A program made the translations under genes and the position numbers. A DNA stretch of 64,000 nucleotides, taken from the NCBI RefSeq assembly GCF_002077155.1, contig NZ_CP015027.1, forward strand, positions 804,501 to 868,500. The letters run 5' to 3'. The stretch's first letter is position 1, and each line of letters opens with the position of its first letter. Positions 34,023 to 42,914 of this stretch are shown here, one piece after another. Source of the DNA: Sporosarcina sp. P33 (GTDB taxonomy: Bacteria; Bacillota; Bacilli; Bacillales_A; Planococcaceae). Below the pieces are notes generated by a model. The model was not told where the DNA came from and made no database searches. It saw only the letters and a list, made by a program, of their open reading frames with translations.

Positions 34023-34668
34023 TTTAAATATATGGCAACAACTCGTAGAACAAACAAAATTACGATGGCCGGAAGTTCTCCAAGCGACATCTATCCATAT
34101 TCAACTCGTCTTCTTCTCGATGATCCTCGCAGTGCTCATTGCGGTAACGCTCGGAATTCTCATTACACGCGTACCTAGACTTAAAACCGGAGTTCTTGGT
34201 GCGGCAGGCATTATGCAAACGATCCCTAGTTTAGCTGTGCTTGGTTTTATGATTCCAATTTTCGGAATCGGCGTAAAAACAGCAATTGCTGCGTTATTTC
34301 TTTACTCGTTATTGCCAATTATGCGAAATACCTATACAGGGATTAAAGACGTTGACCCTGCCACAATCGAGGCTGCGAGAGGTATGGGTATGACAAACAT
34401 GCAAATTTTGTTTAAAGTAGAATTGCCTCTTGCAATTCCTGTTATTATGGCCGGAATTCGAACAGCTGCGGTTATTAACGTGGGTAATGCGACACTGGCG
34501 GCATTCATCGGAGCTGGCGGACTCGGTGACTTCATTTTCCTTGGAATTACACGTGGAATAGACGGATTGATATTACTTGGTGCAATTCCAGCTGCGATTC
34601 TTGCGATTGCCCTAGAAACGTTCTTTAGCGCAGTCGAACGCTGGACCACGCCGGAAGGATTGAAATGA
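34015..34668 (+). CDS. Osmolyte ABC transporter permease (OpuB/OpuC type)
   Basis: A 217-residue permease of the BPD_transp_1 type with about six membrane segments. The EAA loop reads TIEAARGMGMTNMQILFKVE, followed by LPLAIPVIMAGIRTAAV and FIGAGGLGDFIFLGI. ATG 34015 lies inside the ATPase gene end (8-bp overlap) behind GGGGG. Only one permease is present, while OpuB and OpuC loci have two different ones; this one may work as a homodimer. Choline, betaine, carnitine or a related compound is the expected cargo. Confidence 0.88.
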   Translation: MNNLNIWQQLVEQTKLRWPEVLQATSIHIQLVFFSMILAVLIAVTLGILITRVPRLKTGVLGAAGIMQTIPSLAVLGFMIPIFGIGVKTAIAALFLYSLLPIMRNTYTGIKDVDPATIEAARGMGMTNMQILFKVELPLAIPVIMAGIRTAAVINVGNATLAAFIGAGGLGDFIFLGITRGIDGLILLGAIPAAILAIALETFFSAVERWTTPEGLK

Positions 34669-35561
34669 TGCTGAAAAATAAACGTATACTATTGCTCGTC
34701 ACTATCTTACTTGCCAGCATGCTTTCAGGCTGTATTTTCAATGAAAAAGATTCACTTAGACTCGGTTCCCGAAATAATACGGAAAGTATTATTTTGTCTA
34801 ATATCATGGGACAATTAATTGAGGATCGGTTAGGTGTAGATATTATTTACAAAGAAAACCTTGGCGGCTCGTCTGTCGTCTGGAACGCTATGACCAATGG
34901 CCATATTGATGTCATCCCCGACTATACAGGAACCATCGTGGTGACGTATTACCAGGAAGAGCCTGGAACGGCCGAAGAGACATTAGCTGCGACCAAACGA
35001 CTTGTCGCGGATGACCATATCACCGCACTCGGTACGTTCGGATTCAATAATACGTATACACTGGCACTTGATGAGGAGAAAGCTGAAGAGCTGGGTCTTG
35101 TGACATTTAGTGATTTTGCGAAAGTTTCCAAAGACTTTACATTAGGCGCCGTGTTCGAGTTTATTGACCGGCCAGATGGGTTACCTGGTTTCGAGAAGGA
35201 ATATGACATCGAGTTTAAAGATGTCAAAGGAATGGATCACGGCATGATGTATCGTGCGATTGGTGCAAACGAAGTAAATGTCATCAACTCCTACACGACA
35301 GATGGACAGCTGGCGATTGCGAATCTGCGTGTGTTAGAAGATGATAAATCGTACTTCCCTCCCTACCATGCACTGCCGTTAGTACGGGATGAAACGCTTG
35401 AAGAATACCCGGAACTCGAAGAAATACTCGGTCTTCTAGAAGGTAAAATCGATGAAAAAACGATGCAAATCATGAACGGAAAAGTCGATAATGACGGCAT
35501 CATGGTCGAACTAGTCGCCAAGGAATTCTTGGTGGATCACGGGTTCATTGAAGAAAAGTGA
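34665..35561 (+). CDS. Osmolyte-binding lipoprotein (OsmF/OpuCC type)
   Basis: A 298-residue substrate-binding lipoprotein with signal peptide and lipobox LSGC (Cys at residue 23). The OpuAC-type domain includes GGSSVVWNAMTNGHIDVIPD, YTGTIVV, FEFIDRPDGLPGFEKEYD, INSYTTDGQLAIANLRVLED and DDKSYFPPYHALPLVRDETL, closer to the OsmF/YehZ branch than to Bacillus OpuCC. It overlaps the permease gene by 4 bp, and a strong terminator follows. It binds a quaternary-amine solute outside the cell and hands it to the permease. Confidence 0.88.
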   Translation: MMLKNKRILLLVTILLASMLSGCIFNEKDSLRLGSRNNTESIILSNIMGQLIEDRLGVDIIYKENLGGSSVVWNAMTNGHIDVIPDYTGTIVVTYYQEEPGTAEETLAATKRLVADDHITALGTFGFNNTYTLALDEEKAEELGLVTFSDFAKVSKDFTLGAVFEFIDRPDGLPGFEKEYDIEFKDVKGMDHGMMYRAIGANEVNVINSYTTDGQLAIANLRVLEDDKSYFPPYHALPLVRDETLEEYPELEEILGLLEGKIDEKTMQIMNGKVDNDGIMVELVAKEFLVDHGFIEEK

Positions 35562-35566
35562 ATGGA

Positions 35567-35611
35567 AACAGCGCATCCTCTTATGCAGATGAGGATGCGC
35601 TGTTTTTTTTG
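35567..35611 (+). terminator. Terminator of the osmolyte ABC operon
   Basis: CAGCGCATCCTC pairs with GAGGATGCGCTG around TTATGCAGAT, followed by eight T. Confidence 0.95.
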
Positions 35612-35682
35612 GTGCCAGGTACACACACAACTTCAGTTCAATTCAGAATAGTTTCCAAATTGTGTCGGGACCTGGTACCGTA
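35611..35682. repeat. GTGCCAGGT hairpin family, diverged copy
   Basis: GGTGCCAGGTAC...ACACAACTT at the left pairs imperfectly with AAATTGTGTCGGGACCTGGTACC at the right. Confidence 0.65.
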
Positions 35683-35689
35683 TCCAATT

Positions 35690-35965
35690 TTACTCGCCAT
35701 TCTTCATTCGGGCTTCATTCAATTGCTGCTTGATCACATCCAAGTGTCCCTTATCTTGCTCAATCGTATCTAATTCTTCGTTGTATTGCTTTGCATTCAC
35801 AAACGCGTTCTCGGCACGCTCGATTGCATTAAATGCATGCTCGATGGCCATTTCCTCCGGATGAGACATCGCTTGTTTCACTGCACGATCTGCTTTCTCT
35901 ACTGAATTGCCAAAGAACGTACCCGGATGTTGCTTTTTCCAGCTCTGACCAAATTCTTTTCCCAT
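35690..35965 (-). CDS. Small helical hypothetical protein, 91 residues
   Basis: Begins MGKEFGQSWKKQHPGTFFGN and continues as a long helix rich in Glu, Lys, Asn and Ala (NSVEKADRAVKQAMSHPEEM, AIERAENAFVNAKQYNEELD), likely a coiled coil. ATG 35965 follows GGGAGG by 8 nt; upstream in-frame sequence lacks a ribosome site. No family is recognised with confidence. It is convergent with the ABC operon. Confidence 0.7.
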   Translation of the reverse strand: MGKEFGQSWKKQHPGTFFGNSVEKADRAVKQAMSHPEEMAIEHAFNAIERAENAFVNAKQYNEELDTIEQDKGHLDVIKQQLNEARMKNGE

Positions 35966-36142
35966 ACACTTCGCCTCCCACATGTGAAATAACTGATAAT
36001 AAACGTAGTATCGCAATTTACAGCGGAAGTATGCGCTGGAAAATTTACAGGAGAACAATGGCTGTTTTGTGCGGGGAGCTCATATCTAAGCATACTTATT
36101 CAAGTGCAGGAAACACTACTGACTAGAGAGGAGCGATATAAA

Positions 36143-37108
36143 CTGAAACGGATCTGGCTTATTTCTTTCATCGCCTGTATAGGAATACTTTACCTGGTTT
36201 TGTTCATCAATCATTGGGATCCAGAAACGAATGCAGCAAGCACAGCATCCGCATCTGCAACTGGCAAAGACAAACTGACGACAGAATTAGAATCATTCAG
36301 TAAAGCGCATCAGATCCCCGCGGTTGATGCAAAAGTCGACAGAGTCTGGAAAGCCATCCCCGGCTATAACGGATTAGAAGTGGATCTGGAAGCCAGTTAC
36401 AGAAAAATGAAAGCGACTGGCAAATTGGAAGAATCAAAAGTCGTTTACAAAGAATCTCCCCCCGCTGTACATTTGAAAGATCTGGGCCCCCACCCCATTT
36501 TCAGAGGTAATCCAGAGAAACCGATGGTGTCTTTTTTAATTAATGTTGCCTGGGGTAATGAATATATTCCTGTAATTTTGGATGTACTGAAGAAGCATAA
36601 AACGAAAGCCTCGTTCTTCTTCGACGGCAGCTGGGTAAGTAAAAATCCCGATCTGGCTACATTAATTTATCAAGAGGGGCACGAAATTGGAAATCATGCA
36701 TACAGCCATCCCGATTTACAGCAGAAATCAGAAGCTGAAACAATGGAAGAGTTAAAGAAGACAAATGAGGTCATCATAAAAACACTCGGGATTACATCGC
36801 CGAAGTGGTTCGGTCCGCCAAGCGGCAGCTTTAATCAGCAAACAGTTGAAACGGCAAGCCAGCTAGGAATGCATACCGTTTTATGGACGGTGGATACAGT
36901 CGACTGGAAAAAGCCGGCGACTGATGAAATGGTGAATAGGGTCGTATCGCAAGTGGAGAACGGCTCGATGATTTTAATGCATCCGACTAAACCTGCAGCT
37001 GAAGGAATGGATGCTATGATCACACAAATCACAGAGAAAGGTTTTCGTCTGGGGACCGTCAGTGAACTGATGAGTGAAAAACGTGTGAACGGAACGGAGT
37101 GGAAATAA
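36143..37108 (+). CDS. YlxY-like polysaccharide deacetylase family protein
   Basis: An NodB-fold (CE4) protein with an N-terminal membrane anchor (RIWLISFIACIGILYLVLFI). The catalytic-type region has MVSFLINVAWGNEYIPVILD where active enzymes have an Asp-Asp motif, then GHEIGNHAYSHPDL with the His-x3-His pair, FGPPSGSFN and VLWTVDTVDW. The missing Asp pair is the YlxY pattern and suggests weak or altered activity. AGAGAGGAG lies 9 nt before CTG 36143, so I infer a CTG start; the in-frame GTG at 36104 has no ribosome site. A possible role in spore or wall formation comes from family knowledge. Confidence 0.82.
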   Translation: MKRIWLISFIACIGILYLVLFINHWDPETNAASTASASATGKDKLTTELESFSKAHQIPAVDAKVDRVWKAIPGYNGLEVDLEASYRKMKATGKLEESKVVYKESPPAVHLKDLGPHPIFRGNPEKPMVSFLINVAWGNEYIPVILDVLKKHKTKASFFFDGSWVSKNPDLATLIYQEGHEIGNHAYSHPDLQQKSEAETMEELKKTNEVIIKTLGITSPKWFGPPSGSFNQQTVETASQLGMHTVLWTVDTVDWKKPATDEMVNRVVSQVENGSMILMHPTKPAAEGMDAMITQITEKGFRLGTVSELMSEKRVNGTEWK

Positions 37109-37112
37109 CGGA

Positions 37113-37168
37113 CCAGGTCCCCAAACAATTCGGAATATTCCCGAAGCTGTTTGGGGACCCTGTTTCTG
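37113..37168 (+). terminator. Terminator hairpin after the YlxY-like gene
   Basis: AGGTCCCCAAACA pairs with TGTTTGGGGACCCT; the sequence relates to the GTGCCAGGTCCC hairpin family. Confidence 0.75.
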
Positions 37169-37171
37169 CAT

Positions 37172-38260
37172 TTATTTTTTCACACGCTTCACCAGTCCAT
37201 ACAGCTCATTCCCTGAACTGTCCACTCGCTGGATCAAGCCAATATCTTTTGCATAGTATTCGATCACGTATTCGTTACTCCACGGGAGATAACTTTCAAC
37301 GACCAGCACATCACGATACTCTGTACCGCGAACTGTTTTCTTTCCGTTCGTAGAGGTAATCCACCCGTTACCGTAACTGACCGGCCCCACATCATCCTGA
37401 CCATGAATCTGTGTCACCACAAAAGGATGCGGGATATATTGATCGTAATGGGCCCAGTCATCGTATCCTTCCCCGTAGTACGAGGAATTCTGCACAAAAC
37501 CCAGTCGGGGAATGTCTTCATATTCCGTCTCATTGGTAATGCGCCAGTAGTCCAGGCCGTTCTCTTCTTTGCCCTCGTGATCGTGGCGGTATGTGCTGGA
37601 GCCATCCGTGTAATAGTACGTATAACCGGCATCCGGCATAATATTCATCATCCTTGCTGTCATTGCGCGGGTCAGAAATGCGGCGAAATGCGCACGGGTA
37701 ATCAGCCGATTCGGTTTGAATGTCCCGTCCGGATAGCCGGTGGCGACATTATTGGTCGATACCCTCATAATATCTGTCTGAAAGTCCGAATTTCTTCCTA
37801 CGTCACTGTACGATGGCACATTATCCGCTTTATTCTGCACCTTCAAATGAAATGCCTTGCTCATCAGCCGTGCCATGAATGCACGGGAGATGCTGGATTC
37901 CGGTTTGAAATTAGCAGCCTTGGAAAACAATCCTGCCTTGTACGCTGCAGCGATTTCCTTGTAATAAGGATGGGTTTTCGGTACGTCCTTGTATCCGGGG
38001 TCCGCTAGATCCGTCATCGGCAACTCGAGCGCTTTGACGAGCATTGCCGCGATATGCTTCTTTGCAATCGGCTCATTCGGCTTGAACTTGCCGTCCGGAT
38101 ACCCGCTGATGATGCCGAGATCCGCCAGGTAATTCACTTCTACGTACAGCGAAGAACTGTTCTTTTTCATATCTTTAAAACTTGCAGCTTCTGCATACTG
38201 CACCGTTCCGGTAACCGCCAGCAGAAAAACCGCACATGCCGCCATCCACTTTTTCAACAA
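37172..38260 (-). CDS. SLH-domain surface protein
   Basis: A 362-residue exported protein with signal peptide (AACAVFLLAVTGTVQYAEA) and three SLH domains covering about residues 30-215; hallmarks are IISGYPDGKFKPNEPIAKKH and ATGYPDGTFKPNRLITRAHF. SLH domains bind pyruvylated wall polymer. The C-terminal part (ITNETEYEDIPRLGFVQNSS...) is not recognised. It is transcribed in the same direction as two further surface or lipoprotein genes. Confidence 0.9.
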   Translation of the reverse strand: MLKKWMAACAVFLLAVTGTVQYAEAASFKDMKKNSSSLYVEVNYLADLGIISGYPDGKFKPNEPIAKKHIAAMLVKALELPMTDLADPGYKDVPKTHPYYKEIAAAYKAGLFSKAANFKPESSISRAFMARLMSKAFHLKVQNKADNVPSYSDVGRNSDFQTDIMRVSTNNVATGYPDGTFKPNRLITRAHFAAFLTRAMTARMMNIMPDAGYTYYYTDGSSTYRHDHEGKEENGLDYWRITNETEYEDIPRLGFVQNSSYYGEGYDDWAHYDQYIPHPFVVTQIHGQDDVGPVSYGNGWITSTNGKKTVRGTEYRDVLVVESYLPWSNEYVIEYYAKDIGLIQRVDSSGNELYGLVKRVKK

Positions 38261-38413
38261 TCTATTCGCCCCCTTTATGTATTCATATTTTTGCTCACTC
38301 TATATTTATATGTTCCTCATTAGTCACATATCACAAATTACCATTCAGTTGATTGCTATCTTCCATTTATGGATTCTCTTATATGATCCATACCCTTTAT
38401 CCCGCCTGTGTCA

Positions 38414-38549
38414 AACAAGACACGAAACTCCTGTGAGTTCCGTGTCTTCTTCAGTCTGGATTGGTTCTAGCCCTGTTATTTTATGCACTTGATTCCTCTT
38501 GCGTTGTGTGAGGACTAGGCCTCCTAGTTATCCTCCACCAACACTTCAA
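38414..38549 (-). pseudogene. Duplicated 3' end of a DUF3221-type lipoprotein gene
   Basis: This 136-bp segment is a near copy of 40071-40206. On the minus strand it encodes EVLVEDN plus stop, the exact C-terminus of the lipoprotein gene at 40182, followed by the same terminator hairpin (AAGACACG...CGTGTCTT). Upstream coding sequence is missing; a dispersed hairpin starts right at the break. Confidence 0.7.
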
Positions 38550-38600
38550 AAAAGGACCTGTGCGGGAAACATTCATGTTGGTTCCTCAGGCAAGCACCAT
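38550..38600. repeat. ACCTGTGCG-type dispersed hairpin, partial copy
   Basis: GGACCTGTGCGGGAAACATTCATG and the following GGTTCCTCAGGCA are part of the family; the central TGTTTACACATTC is missing. Confidence 0.5.
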
Positions 38601-38672
38601 TTTTCAAAACGTGCCGCCAGACAGTATCTCTACATAAATAAAGATTTTCTGCAGACTTGGCACTTCATACAT

Positions 38673-39833
38673 TTACTTAAAATTTTCAGCTGGCCCTATT
38701 TCCATGGCGTATGCATCATATAAAAAGCTGTCTTCACTTTCATGGGCTGTCACACTGTATCGCACTTCTTCTCCATTTTCAAAAAGGACCGTTGCAATAT
38801 ACTCTCCCGGCTGTTCCATCATAATATAGGTGAAATTGTATTCATTTCTTACAATCATTACATCATCAGAGATTTTCTCTCCGTCTTTCTTGGCGAGGGC
38901 TATATTTTTCACGGGTTTATATTTCGTATTGAGCGCTACCTCGTTCGGCAGGGAATCATCCGTTTTTTCTAACGTCATACGCAGTACGCCGGCCTCTTTT
39001 TTCACATGAACATAATATTTCTGATTCTTCCATTCACCTTTGGCTGTTCTTCCTCCAAGTACAATTCCACCTGTTCCTTCTTTGATCGGAAATAGTTGAA
39101 CTTGATCTTGTATGCCATTTTTCCCTTTCACTTTTACCGCTCGAAATGCGCCAGAATTTACTTGATCAGCGACAAACGATTCGATGGTATCCCATTCTAA
39201 ATCGCCTGCTTTCACCGTCACGGCATTCTTCATTACTGCCTGCTCCGCTGCCACAAGCATTTTTGAGGCTTGCCCTCTTGTTATCGATGCGTTCGGGCTG
39301 AATGTTGTAGGAGAGGTACCCGAAGTAATGCCAAGCTTGTAAATAACAAGGACGTCTTTTGTAATGCCAACTTCTCCTTTGAACGGATTTTTCAGCTCTA
39401 CATCACGAGGTAATTTGAATGCTTTCACAAGAATCGCCGCCATATTTTTACGCTTAATCGGCTCATCCGGTTTAAAACTACCATCTGGATACCCGCCGAT
39501 AATTCCTTCTTCCGCCATTCTCGCAATCGCCCTATTAAAACCATATGATTCGGGTACATCTGTGAATTTCTGTTCTATCCGATAGGATGTATCCAGACCA
39601 ATCATCTTCGCAATAATCGCCGCAGCTTGTCCGCGCGTAATCGAGTTCCCCGGCTTAAACGTGCCGTCCGGATAACCTCCTATAATGTCACGTGCGGCTA
39701 GCTCATTCACCGCATTCGCAAAATGCTTTGACGGCGGCACATCAGAAAACACTTGCTTACCGGCTGCTGATCCTGATAACGGCAAACTGAATGCCAGTAA
39801 GAATACACCAACTGCTGCAAATAACTTCTTCAT
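38673..39833 (-). CDS. SLH-domain surface protein
   Basis: A 386-residue exported protein. After the signal peptide (FAAVGVFLLAFSLPLSGSAA) come SLH domains, with IIGGYPDGTFKPGNSITRGQ, IIGGYPDGSFKPDEPIKRKN and a more diverged third (TSPTTFSPNASITRGQASKM). The C-terminal half is a beta-rich domain of unknown role (GGIVLGGRTAKGEWKNQKYY, YIATVLFENGEEVRYSVTAH). A close paralogue, missing its first part, lies at 52719-53651. I use ATG 39833, since the earlier ATG overlaps the GAGAGG ribosome site. Confidence 0.9.
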   Translation of the reverse strand: MKKLFAAVGVFLLAFSLPLSGSAAGKQVFSDVPPSKHFANAVNELAARDIIGGYPDGTFKPGNSITRGQAAAIIAKMIGLDTSYRIEQKFTDVPESYGFNRAIARMAEEGIIGGYPDGSFKPDEPIKRKNMAAILVKAFKLPRDVELKNPFKGEVGITKDVLVIYKLGITSGTSPTTFSPNASITRGQASKMLVAAEQAVMKNAVTVKAGDLEWDTIESFVADQVNSGAFRAVKVKGKNGIQDQVQLFPIKEGTGGIVLGGRTAKGEWKNQKYYVHVKKEAGVLRMTLEKTDDSLPNEVALNTKYKPVKNIALAKKDGEKISDDVMIVRNEYNFTYIMMEQPGEYIATVLFENGEEVRYSVTAHESEDSFLYDAYAMEIGPAENFK

Positions 39834-39987
39834 TTCTTTCATCCTCTCTAAACATCTAAACTTTTAATCAGCGTATAGACGGAGGATTCCCGAAATAGTT
39901 TCAATCGTTTTTAAATAAAATTAAGAGAAGTGCACAAGAGTTTGAAACTAAAAACTATATGTTCCAATGATATTTTTTAATAATAAA

Positions 39988-40050
39988 GGTGTGCTTAAAA
40001 CTTTCATGATTGTTTACACATTCACGTTTGTTTTTCACAAAGGTACCGAT
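39988..40050. repeat. ACCTGTGCG-type dispersed hairpin
   Basis: AAGGTGTGCTTAAAACTTTC, ATGATTGTTTACACATTCAC and GTTTGTTTTTCACAAAGGTACC match the family along its whole length, with a mutated left outer arm. Confidence 0.65.
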
Positions 40051-40073
40051 TTCCAATCCCGTCTACATAAAAC

Positions 40074-40106
40074 AAGACACGAAACTCCTGAGAGTTCCGT
40101 GTCTTC
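40074..40106 (-). terminator. Terminator of the DUF3221 lipoprotein gene
   Basis: AAGACACGaAACTC pairs with AGTTcCGTGTCTT; the minus strand continues GTTTTATG. The same hairpin is duplicated at 38417-38449. Confidence 0.75.
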
Positions 40107-40181
40107 TTCAGTCATGACCGGTTCTAGCTCTATTAAATTTATGCACTTGATTCCTCTTGCGTTGTGTGAGGACTAGGCATC

Positions 40182-41342
40182 CTAGTTATCCTCCACCAAC
40201 ACTTCACTCCCGTCGCTCACTTTTACGATCCAAACTTTTTGGGCTTTATCATAGCGCACTTCATTAATCACGTTAAAGGAAAAGTATTCCTGTTTCTTCT
40301 GCTTGATCGCCAATGCCACGGCCTGCGATTCAGAAAGCACTGCGTCTGCCGGTTTATAATCAGGAAGGACTTCCACGAATTTCGCTGAACCCTGTGCAGG
40401 ATATGATTCTTTCATTTCGCCTGAAACTTCTACTTTCACTCGCTGTCCTACTGTCAGGTCATTCGCTTCAGCAAATGAATAATAAGTGGCCCCTTCTGTT
40501 CCTCCAGAAACGAAAATAACACCGTCCGACACTGCCATGATGTACCCGCCATCTTCTGCCGGTGTATCGGTTGTATCTTTTTGGGGGCGGATGATAGCGG
40601 ACAAGCCTGCTTCTTCAACGGCGCTGCCTAGCTGCTCGAAGTGGAACGTATAGTCAGGAAACTGCTGCTCCAGTTCTTTTTGCTGCGCTGCCGTCAGGAA
40701 ATCATGTCCGACTTCTACATCACCTGTCACCGTACTGACCGATAAAGAAAATGTACCTCGCTTTTGCTTCAGGTCCTGAAGCACTGCCGCCACTTCATCC
40801 TGAACTGCATGGAGATCTTCCCGTGTATATACACTGCGGAAGATATAAATCGGCGCAGCCAAAATTTCACCAGCATCCACTTTCTTCTGCAATAAATCAA
40901 CGACTTTCTGCAATCGCTCGTCAGGTTTCTTCACGCCAATCCAGACACCTGACTGCGCGTCTCCGTACGTCTGGTTTTCCAAGAAAAAAACTCCTACTTT
41001 TTCAAACGCACCATTACTTCCGTACACTTCTTCCACCACTTCAATGGCAATCGGTCCTTCAATCGCTTGCATGGCGACATCTTCTTCCAGCTCTTTAGAT
41101 GGCTCACCGAAGAATCCTCCCGTATAATCCGGACTCTCTATCTGCTCGCGGGCGATACGATCACGCGCCAGCGATTCTTCCGCAGTCTGTTTCAGTTCCG
41201 CAATAATTACACGGCCGTCTACCGTTTTTATCGTTTGCCAGCCACCCTGTTGACTGGAAACACTAGGTTCCTTAGTGCCCGTTCCGCAACCACCGGCCAA
41301 TAAAGCAGCACCCAGTACGAATAGCCAGATTGTCTTTTTCAT
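40182..41342 (-). CDS. DUF3221-type lipoprotein
   Basis: A 386-residue lipoprotein with signal and lipobox LAGGC (Cys near residue 19). Residues about 265-345 resemble DUF3221 (GGYIMAVSDGVIFVSGG, YYSFAEANDLTVGQRVKVEV). The middle holds GVWIGVKKPDERLQKVVDLL and TGDVEVGHDFLTAAQQKEL, and the C-terminus looks like a small PepSY/peptidase-inhibitor-like segment (YFSFNVINEVRYDKAQKVWI). The function is unknown. A fragment of its 3' end and terminator is duplicated next to the SLH gene. Confidence 0.8.
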   Translation of the reverse strand: MKKTIWLFVLGAALLAGGCGTGTKEPSVSSQQGGWQTIKTVDGRVIIAELKQTAEESLARDRIAREQIESPDYTGGFFGEPSKELEEDVAMQAIEGPIAIEVVEEVYGSNGAFEKVGVFFLENQTYGDAQSGVWIGVKKPDERLQKVVDLLQKKVDAGEILAAPIYIFRSVYTREDLHAVQDEVAAVLQDLKQKRGTFSLSVSTVTGDVEVGHDFLTAAQQKELEQQFPDYTFHFEQLGSAVEEAGLSAIIRPQKDTTDTPAEDGGYIMAVSDGVIFVSGGTEGATYYSFAEANDLTVGQRVKVEVSGEMKESYPAQGSAKFVEVLPDYKPADAVLSESQAVALAIKQKKQEYFSFNVINEVRYDKAQKVWIVKVSDGSEVLVEDN

Positions 41343-41606
41343 TTTTACGCCTCCTGTCTATGGTAGTTGACTGAGAATTATTGGAAAGGTTACAAACTAG
41401 GTTTGAAAATCAATGAAAAATGCCCTTTGTAATAAACATCCACCTTTGCTTCCACACACCACGTGTAATCAGTCCATTAAAATAAGTAAATCTACTCTTC
41501 TACATATTTTATAAATTTCAACATACATCGCCTGTCTATCATGTATAGTTTAAATGAATTCAATTATCTGCATACCTAATACAATATGAACTGGAGGCGA
41601 CATACA

Positions 41607-42458
41607 GTGAGAAACATCATATTAACGACTGAGAGCGGTGCCGATTTGCCGGAGTTTTTAGCGAAAAGACATAATATACATGTAGTACCTATGCATGTAA
41701 TCATGGATGGTCAGGATTATTTAGATGGTCATCTGCCCGTAACAGAAATATTTGATTTTTATGATCGCACAAAGAAGATCCCTTCCACTGCCGCTACAAA
41801 TACCCATGAATATCAGGAGTTTTTCAAAAAGATTAGAACCGAATTTCCTAATCATCCAATCGTTCATATTGGCTATACATCAAAGGCGTCTGTTTCGTTT
41901 CAAAATGCATTAACAGCCGTAAAAGACGCAGAGGATATTTATTTAATTGATGCATTAAACGTTACAGGCGGATTAACTGCGGTTATTATGTATGCGGTAG
42001 CGCTGCTGGAGGAAGAACCTGAAATGGATCCCATCCGTTTGCTGGAGAAAATCGAATCAATAGTTCCCAAAACGAAACTTGCCTTCGTTCCTGGCAGCTT
42101 AGATTTTTTACGGGCTGGCGGACGAGTCAGCAATATGGCGTATCTTGGCGGCGCATTGTTAAAAATCAAACCGTGTATTGAATTAGTAGAAGGAAAGCTT
42201 GTTTCGACTAAAAAATACCGTGGGAAAATGAGTAAAGTTGCTGAAAATTTACTGCTAGACTACTTACAGCAATATGATGTGGATCGACAACAAATTTATT
42301 TTATATACTCCATCGGACTTAGTGAAACTATCAAAGAACGGATCAATGAAATTGCATTGGAAAATGGATTTGAAAATTGTCTTTGGATTGAAGCTGGCGC
42401 TATGATCTCGACACATTCTGGCCCTGGAGGATTTGGAATTGCAGGGATAGAGGTTTAA
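41607..42458 (+). CDS. DegV family fatty-acid-binding protein
   Basis: A 283-residue DegV-family protein. These proteins bind fatty acids and feed the FakA kinase in Firmicutes (FakB type). It shows ILTTESGADLPEFLAKRHNI, the binding loop STAATNTHEYQEFFKKI, IHIGYTSKASVSFQNAL, DFLRAGGRVSNMAYLGGALL and AMISTHSGPGGFGIAGIEV. GTG 41607 follows CTGGAGG; an upstream ATG overlaps that site. It stands alone, with no kinase gene next to it. Confidence 0.9.
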   Translation: MRNIILTTESGADLPEFLAKRHNIHVVPMHVIMDGQDYLDGHLPVTEIFDFYDRTKKIPSTAATNTHEYQEFFKKIRTEFPNHPIVHIGYTSKASVSFQNALTAVKDAEDIYLIDALNVTGGLTAVIMYAVALLEEEPEMDPIRLLEKIESIVPKTKLAFVPGSLDFLRAGGRVSNMAYLGGALLKIKPCIELVEGKLVSTKKYRGKMSKVAENLLLDYLQQYDVDRQQIYFIYSIGLSETIKERINEIALENGFENCLWIEAGAMISTHSGPGGFGIAGIEV

Positions 42459-42504
42459 CGTTTAAAAGGTACCCAAATCAAATGTCTGGTACTGAAACAA
42501 TTCT

Positions 42505-42565
42505 AATAGTGAATAGCACCTGTGCGCGAAGCTTTCATGATTGTTTAACATTCACGTTTGTCCCC
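42505..42565. repeat. ACCTGTGCG-type dispersed hairpin
   Basis: GCACCTGTGCGCGAAGCTTT, CATGATTGTTTAACATTCAC and GTTTGTCCCCACCTT follow the family consensus. It lies on the left of the acquired restriction-modification cassette. Confidence 0.6.
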
Positions 42566-42584
42566 ACCTTATTTCAAACATAAT

Positions 42585-42899
42585 TTAATTTTCATAGTAT
42601 CCAGGTCTAATGCCAATTGTCTTAAATATGAATTCAAGCGCAGACATTGAAGGCAAATGTTCAACAAACGTCTTTGCCTTTTCAGGACTAAAGAAAACGA
42701 ATGTTTCAACTCCAAATTTTACTTCCCCATCTCTTGATAAGTAAAGATATAGAAACGTTGGACCAGCCATTTGTCCATCTAAGTTGTCACCCAGAATTAG
42801 AATCATATCATCACCGCCTAATGGATCGAAAATAGTGGTCACAAATTCCTTGCCGATCAATTTAAAACTTTCTTCTTGATATTCATCATATTCACTCAT
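42585..42899 (-). CDS. Conserved hypothetical protein, 104 residues
   Basis: A soluble acidic protein beginning MSEYDEYQEESFKLIGKEFV and containing IFDPLGGDDMILILGDNLDG and FVFFSPEKAKTFVEHLPSMS. ATG 42899 follows GGAGGGAAATCAT; an ATG 15 nt upstream overlaps that site. No known domain is recognised. Confidence 0.7.
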   Translation of the reverse strand: MSEYDEYQEESFKLIGKEFVTTIFDPLGGDDMILILGDNLDGQMAGPTFLYLYLSRDGEVKFGVETFVFFSPEKAKTFVEHLPSMSALEFIFKTIGIRPGYYEN

Positions 42900-42914
42900 A
42901 TGATTTCCCTCCAT

